From: Thermoplasmata archaeon
GTDB taxonomy: Archaea > Thermoplasmatota > DTKX01 > GCA-020343715
Reading direction: 5' to 3'
Assembly: GCA_020343715.1 (NCBI GenBank)
Contig: CP070808.1
Location: 1,366,250 to 1,375,553 of the forward strand
Length of the DNA stretch: 9,304 nucleotides
Below, in pieces: positions 5,031 through 9,304 of this stretch (positions within the stretch are counted from its first letter, which is position 1; each line of letters opens with the position of its first letter). Under the pieces are notes generated by a model. That model had not been told where the DNA came from, did no database searches, and saw only the letters and a program-made list of their open reading frames with translations. The position numbers and the translations under genes are program-made.

Positions 5031-8000
5031 ATGGAATCCGAGGATAGATACCGAGGGAAAGCACATGTCGTGCTTACCATCGCCCTGCTCCTCCTCTCCC
5101 TGTTGCCCGCCCAGGCCCTGGGCATGGAGGAGGACAATGGCGGCCCGCCTCTCCATCTGCCCGAGGGCGACGGGTTCGACCCGCAGCCCGCCAGCACCGA
5201 GCCTGGGCAGGGTCCAGTCGACATAGTCGACGTCAAGGAGATCATCCCGGGCAGGCAGCCTGGTGAGGCCTTCGGCGGGCAGCTGGCGGGCATCGGCGAC
5301 GTGGACAACGACGGCTACGACGACATGGCCGTCCTGGTCCCTGCAAGGGGCCACGCCGTGGTGTACCATGGCGGTTACCAGATCCGGGAGGCCACCGTCA
5401 ACCCCATGGCGGGCTCCGGCTTCATCCTCACTCCCCAGTCCCAGGTCCGTCCCGCGGGCGACATCGATTTCGACGGCTTCGACGACGTGCTCATCACCGC
5501 CCCCGACCTGTACGTGGACGGGCTGAGGTCCGCGGGCGGGGTCTTCGTGTTCTACGGGTCCCCGTCGGGCCTGTCAGAGCGCCCCGACCAGGTGCTACTG
5601 GGCACCGAGAAGGACATGCGACTGGGCAGCGACGTGGACTCCGTCGGGGACATCAACAAGGACGGCTACGCCGACATCATCGTGGGCGCCGACGGATGGA
5701 AGGACGCCACCGGCATGGCACGGCTCTACCTGGGCGGTCCCGACGGTCTGGACGACCATCCCATCTGGACCTACGAGGGCGAGAGCCCCGGCGACCGGTT
5801 CGGTCACGCGGTGACGGGCACCGGCGACATCAACGGCGACGGTTGGGACGACTTCGTCGTCGGCGCGCCCTTCGTCACCTCGGGCGAGGGCAAGGGCGCC
5901 ATCTACTTCTTCTACGGCCAGGCGAACATCGGTGACATCGTCCCGGACCAGATAATCCCCGGGGACGTGCCCAAGTCTTACTTCGGCCTGTCCCTTAGGG
6001 CTGTGGGCGACGTCAACAAGGACGGCTTCGCCGACCTCATCATATCCACCCCCGAGGACGACTCGGGCTCCCACCTGAAGGCCGGCAAGGTGGAGCTGTT
6101 CTTAGGGACCGAGCACGGCATCGACCCCAACCCCAAGCTGGTGATGCAGGGGGAGAGCGAGGGAGCGCTGCTGGGCTACACCATAGCCTTCCTGGGCGAC
6201 ATCAACAGGGACGGCTTCGACGACGTGGCCATCGGTGCGCCCAAGCACTCATCGGACGGCGAGGCCGAGCGGGGCAAGGTCTACATCTTCCTGGGCGACA
6301 AGACCGGGTTCCGAAACTCCCCCTCCATCGTGGAGGTGGGCACGAAGGCGGGCGACTTCCTGAGCATGGGCCTGGCGGGCGCCGGCGACATCGACGGTGA
6401 CGGTTTCAAGGACGTGCTGGTGGGCGCGCCCGGAGCGGACACCGGCGGTGGCATAGACTCGGGCGAGATGCACATCTACCGGGGCGCCGACCTGACCATG
6501 CCACCCCTTCAGGTGGACGCCTTCGAGGTCATGGACCTGACCGAGGACGAGATGATGCTCGTGGAGTACTCGGCGTACCCCGTCCGCATGTCGGTGACCC
6601 ACCGGACCGGACTGCACGCCCTGGACCACATCGACCTGCACCTGGACCCCGACGGCGAGGACGTGGTGCTCCGGTGGATAGTGGAGACCCAGAACCTGAT
6701 CGAGCTTAGGGACGATGACAACCTGGTCAGGGCCCTGTTCGTGCGGCCCATGGAGAGCGGCACCTACCTGGACACCACCGACGTCATGATAGACCTCTGG
6801 CTGCACTGGGGCTACCCCTCGGGCAGGCCGTTGACGGTGCGCCTGGAGGCCACCGACGGGCACGGCCTGCGGTCCACCGGCAGGTGGAACGACGCGGCCC
6901 AGGTGGTCGACAGCCTGGACTTCACCGAGGACATCGCCATCTACGGCGACCGGCAGGGCCCCCTGGACTCGGGGGACTGGGTCGCCGCCAACGAAGGCCT
7001 CTCCTTCACCGACGCCCAGGTGGTCTACAACCTGGCCGCCTACGGTGTGAACAGTGAAGTATCGTACTACCCGCCCAACGAGAAGCTGTACGTCGTCGTG
7101 CGCGACGACCTGGGCGGGGAGTGGTCCGCCCCGGTCCTGCGGGGCGCCCCCATCTCGGTGCACGCCCTCACGCCGGGGACCTCCCGCCCAGAGATGGTCT
7201 ACTCCCTCTCCATCGAGACGGTGGACCGCTCCAAGGTCTTCAGGACCCTGCAGTTCGTCCTCAACGTGGACGGGACCGGTGTCATCTTCGGGAATCCCAA
7301 CCCCGACCCGACCGAGACCATCGCCAGCAAGGACCACCTGATATCCATCGAGATCGAGGACCCCGTCGGTCCCGGCGTGGACTACGAGTCGGTCCAGTAC
7401 CGCATCGACATCCACGGCGACGAGGAGGGCTTCCCGGACACCTGGACCGACGCCCACAACGTGGAGGTGTACGATGACCACGTGGTGGCCGACGTGCTGG
7501 AGACCTTCACCGAGGGGACCAACGCCATCCAGTGGCGGGCCATGGACCTGGTGGGGAACGGTCACGTCACCTCCGACGTGTACCTCATCGAGGTGGACCT
7601 GGGTAACATCACCTTCAGCAACCCCCTGCCCGTGGCGGGCAAGTGGCACAACACCGAGCGGGTGGCCGTGGGGATCACCATCGAGAACACCCGCGGCAAC
7701 GACCTGGACCTGAGCCACGTCCAGTACCGGACCTCCACCAGCCCGGGCTCCTTCAGCCCCTGGATGACCTACGACGCCACCGCGTCTGCCGGGACCGACA
7801 AGTCCCGGGTGACCATCATGGCCAACATCGAGCTCGCCGAGGGCGACAGGAACTACGTCCAGTGGCGGGCCCGCGACCTGGAGAGGTTCGAGTACTACGC
7901 GTCACCCCTCCAGCGGGTGCTCATCGACATGACGGGCCCCGTGTTCTCATCCCCGAGCCCCGCCGATGACGAGTGGGTGGACACCCGCCAGGTGACCGTC

Positions 8001-8978
8001 ACCATCGTGGTGGACGACATCCTGTCGGGCACCGTGGACGGCTCCATCCAGTACCACATCCTGGGAGTGGACCCCGAGGGCATATGGCACGTGCCCCTGG
8101 CCAAGACCCACCGGGGCGACACCATAGAGTGCACGGCCTTCCTGAGCCTGGACGAGGGCGTTGACAACTACATCCTCTGGCGGGCCACCGACGCCGTGGG
8201 CTACCAGTCCGAGACCTTCCAGCAGCAGATCAAGGTGGACACCACCGAGCCCACCATCACCGAGAACCTGCCCACCCCCGGCACCATCGTGACCGAGCAG
8301 TACGTGGAGGTCAGCGTCCGCGTGTCCGACAACGGCGAGATAGGCCAGGTCAGCGGCGTGGACCTGCGCACCCTCCAGTACACCATCGACCGGCCCCAGA
8401 GCGGCCAGAGCTCGTGGGTGTATCCGGAGATCGACACCTCGGTCCCCATCGTCCCCTTCGCCAGCGTCAACTTCTACATAGAGGTGGAGGAGGGCGAGAA
8501 CTGGCTGATCTGGCGCGTCCAGGACGCGGTGGGCAACGAGGTGCAGTCGGAGCCCTTCGGCATCTACGCCGACCTGCCGGACGTGGGGAACCTCAAGCCC
8601 GTCATCATCGTGTCCGAGCCCGTCAAGCACATCGTTTCCGTGGGCGACCTGGTGTTCTTCGACGCCAGCCAGTCCTACCATCCCAGGGGAGAGCGCCTAT
8701 CCTATGTCTGGACCTCGGACATCGACGGCGTGCTGAGCACCTCCCCCAGCTTCTCGGACCACCTGTCCGAGGGCCTGCACACCATCACCCTCACCGTAAC
8801 CGCCGAGCCATCGGACCTGTCCACCGAGACCCAGGTGTACATGTCCGTCGAGCCTGCCGACGAGGCGAAGATCCCCTTCTCCTCATGGTGGGAGCAGATG
8901 GCGCTGGTGCTCATCCTGGTGTTCGTGCTCATAACGCTGTTACTTCAGCGCATGCGGCCCAAGGAGTGGGACCTTTAG
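5031..8978 (+). CDS. Giant membrane-anchored surface protein: FG-GAP propeller, Ig-like modules, PKD
   Basis: The 1315-residue protein starts with a signal peptide (hydrophobic 12-26; cleavage probably after A29 or G31), which supports the ATG at 5031. Residues 78-490 hold seven FG-GAP blades, each with a DxDxDG-type calcium loop: starts at 90, 144, 207, 266, 327, 390 and 453 (for example DINGDGWDD, DIDGDGFKD). Seven blades make a full integrin-alpha-like propeller. Residues 490-780 are beta-rich and unassigned. Residues 783-1180 carry four Ig-like modules with a QY motif (789, 898, 1007, 1116) and a later WR(A/V)xD motif (W at 835, 945, 1050, 1161), usually preceded by EG. A PKD-type domain follows (about 1187-1272, FDASQSYHP, LSYVWTSDIDG). 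One transmembrane helix (about 1290-1305) and a basic tail (RMRPKEWDL) anchor it, with the bulk outside the cell. No archaeosortase (PGF) signal is seen. A role in adhesion or the cell envelope is inference; no catalytic motif is visible. Confidence 0.9.
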   Translation: MESEDRYRGKAHVVLTIALLLLSLLPAQALGMEEDNGGPPLHLPEGDGFDPQPASTEPGQGPVDIVDVKEIIPGRQPGEAFGGQLAGIGDVDNDGYDDMAVLVPARGHAVVYHGGYQIREATVNPMAGSGFILTPQSQVRPAGDIDFDGFDDVLITAPDLYVDGLRSAGGVFVFYGSPSGLSERPDQVLLGTEKDMRLGSDVDSVGDINKDGYADIIVGADGWKDATGMARLYLGGPDGLDDHPIWTYEGESPGDRFGHAVTGTGDINGDGWDDFVVGAPFVTSGEGKGAIYFFYGQANIGDIVPDQIIPGDVPKSYFGLSLRAVGDVNKDGFADLIISTPEDDSGSHLKAGKVELFLGTEHGIDPNPKLVMQGESEGALLGYTIAFLGDINRDGFDDVAIGAPKHSSDGEAERGKVYIFLGDKTGFRNSPSIVEVGTKAGDFLSMGLAGAGDIDGDGFKDVLVGAPGADTGGGIDSGEMHIYRGADLTMPPLQVDAFEVMDLTEDEMMLVEYSAYPVRMSVTHRTGLHALDHIDLHLDPDGEDVVLRWIVETQNLIELRDDDNLVRALFVRPMESGTYLDTTDVMIDLWLHWGYPSGRPLTVRLEATDGHGLRSTGRWNDAAQVVDSLDFTEDIAIYGDRQGPLDSGDWVAANEGLSFTDAQVVYNLAAYGVNSEVSYYPPNEKLYVVVRDDLGGEWSAPVLRGAPISVHALTPGTSRPEMVYSLSIETVDRSKVFRTLQFVLNVDGTGVIFGNPNPDPTETIASKDHLISIEIEDPVGPGVDYESVQYRIDIHGDEEGFPDTWTDAHNVEVYDDHVVADVLETFTEGTNAIQWRAMDLVGNGHVTSDVYLIEVDLGNITFSNPLPVAGKWHNTERVAVGITIENTRGNDLDLSHVQYRTSTSPGSFSPWMTYDATASAGTDKSRVTIMANIELAEGDRNYVQWRARDLERFEYYASPLQRVLIDMTGPVFSSPSPADDEWVDTRQVTVTIVVDDILSGTVDGSIQYHILGVDPEGIWHVPLAKTHRGDTIECTAFLSLDEGVDNYILWRATDAVGYQSETFQQQIKVDTTEPTITENLPTPGTIVTEQYVEVSVRVSDNGEIGQVSGVDLRTLQYTIDRPQSGQSSWVYPEIDTSVPIVPFASVNFYIEVEEGENWLIWRVQDAVGNEVQSEPFGIYADLPDVGNLKPVIIVSEPVKHIVSVGDLVFFDASQSYHPRGERLSYVWTSDIDGVLSTSPSFSDHLSEGLHTITLTVTAEPSDLSTETQVYMSVEPADEAKIPFSSWWEQMALVLILVFVLITLLLQRMRPKEWDL
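7377..8573 (+). repeat. Four tandem 109-residue Ig-like modules within the surface protein
   Basis: The codon for Gln of the QY motif falls at 7395, 7722, 8049 and 8376, a spacing of exactly 327 bp each time. The modules are diverged at both DNA and protein level (QYRID, QYRTS, QYHIL, QYTID; then QWRAMD, QWRARD, LWRATD, IWRVQD), so this is old duplication kept in length and not a recent tandem array. Distances between the Trp codons vary (330, 315, 333 bp), so small indels inside modules offset one another. Confidence 0.8.
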
Positions 8979-8981
8979 GGC

Positions 8982-9304
8982 TCACGCCCCCTCCTCGACA
9001 TCCCCAGTCCTCCCAGCCATGGTGCTTACCTTCGAGGACCGACCGCCGTAGACGTGGAGGTCGGGCGGGCCCACATAATCGTGCCTCATATCGATAATCT
9101 TCCTCAGCATCTCCAGGCCATCGTCCCCCAGGACCTTCGCGGCCATCATGGGGGCCTTGTCCTCGAACCCCTCTATCTCCAGCATGAGGGTCTCCGTCCT
9201 CAGGACCCTCGTGACCTCGAAGTCCCTGATGAGGCCGTAGGGCACGAAGGAGCCCTGCCTGAGCTCGGCCGACCAGAACACGATGCCGTTCTCGAACAGG
9301 CCCG
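8982..9304 (-). CDS. Unrecognised protein, C-terminal part (5' end outside window)
   Basis: The frame is open to the right edge, so the GTG at 9281 is probably internal (it is preceded in frame by GLFENGI). About 107 residues are visible and end with TGA at 8982-8984. The visible part alternates strands (GIVFWSAEL, SFVPYGLIRDFEVTRVL, TLMLEIEGF) and ends in a helix (GLEMLRKIIDMR) and a polar tail. Short strands followed by a closing helix recall PH-like domains, but this is a weak impression only. There is no signal peptide or membrane segment in the visible part. It is tail-to-tail with the surface-protein gene, leaving 3 bp between the stop codons, so no separate terminator fits between them. 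Confidence 0.65.
   Translation of the reverse strand, partial: GLFENGIVFWSAELRQGSFVPYGLIRDFEVTRVLRTETLMLEIEGFEDKAPMMAAKVLGDDGLEMLRKIIDMRHDYVGPPDLHVYGGRSSKVSTMAGRTGDVEEGA

Noticed and set aside
6249..7718. 489-codon open frame on the - strand inside the surface-protein gene
   Set aside because: Its composition is dominated by Val, Gly, His and Asp in the pattern expected from the complement of G+C-rich codons, and it lies wholly opposite a gene with recognisable repeats.
7395..8378. Regular 327-bp period considered as a CRISPR or DNA-level repeat array
   Set aside because: The period is in the protein modules; DNA identity between units is low and spacing is far too long for CRISPR.
7947..8681. 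244-codon - strand frame opposite the stalk modules
   Set aside because: Complement artefact of the repeated modules, with no plausible start signal or motif.
5031..8978. Idea that the FG-GAP/Ig-like protein is a toxin or secreted enzyme
   Set aside because: No catalytic motif, no secretion-partner gene beside it, and a C-terminal membrane anchor point to a structural or adhesive surface protein.
8414..9097. 227-codon + strand frame running past the surface-protein stop
   Set aside because: It is an Arg/His/Pro-rich alternative frame of the PKD region and continues opposite the partial - strand gene, with no supporting start site.

Overview
This 9.3 kb, G+C-rich window (codons mostly end in G or C, with many AGG Arg codons) reads as archaeal. 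TATA-type promoter elements lie about 25 bp from predicted starts, one main gene appears to be leaderless, and other genes carry GGAGG-type ribosome binding sites. An HemK2/Mtq2-like class-factor methyltransferase and a very large FG-GAP/Ig-like surface protein also fit. I infer a euryarchaeal lineage, most plausibly an uncultured Thermoplasmatota-type organism. That placement comes from overall protein style and not from a marker gene, and it is uncertain.

Positions 1-4072 hold a carotenoid biosynthesis cluster on the + strand. It contains the C-terminal two thirds of a CrtD-like carotenoid desaturase (cut by the window edge), a complete CrtI-type phytoene desaturase, a phytoene synthase (CrtB) and a CruF-type membrane protein (carotenoid 1,2-hydratase family). 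A 99-bp gap with a good TATA box separates the first gene from the other three. Those three overlap one another by 23 and 46 bp and so form a tight operon. Read as a pathway, CrtB makes phytoene from two GGPP (already made in archaea for lipids), CrtI desaturates it towards lycopene, CruF adds water at an end group, and CrtD introduces the 3,4 double bond. No cyclase, C50 elongase, rhodopsin or carotenoid oxygenase lies in the window, so the end product cannot be fixed. An acyclic hydroxylated (bacterioruberin- or hydroxylycopene-like) pigment is one reasonable guess.

Positions 4087-4834 are on the - strand: a tRNA-Gly(GCC) with its own TATA box and an encoded CCA end, and a HemK2/Mtq2-like protein-glutamine methyltransferase. 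The tRNA converges with cruF across only 14 bp. Positions 4835-5030 form a divergent intergenic region with candidate promoters and a hairpin.

Positions 5031-8978 (+) encode a 1315-residue secreted, membrane-anchored protein: signal peptide, seven FG-GAP calcium-binding blades (a full integrin-like propeller), an unassigned beta-rich middle, four Ig-like modules whose QY motifs recur every 109 residues exactly, a PKD domain and one C-terminal transmembrane helix. A partial unrecognised protein gene runs in from the right edge on the - strand and ends 3 bp from the big gene's stop codon.

I see no CRISPR array, insertion sequence or integrase. I see no clear sign of a novel system. The points most worth a second look are the carotenoid cluster and the modular surface protein.
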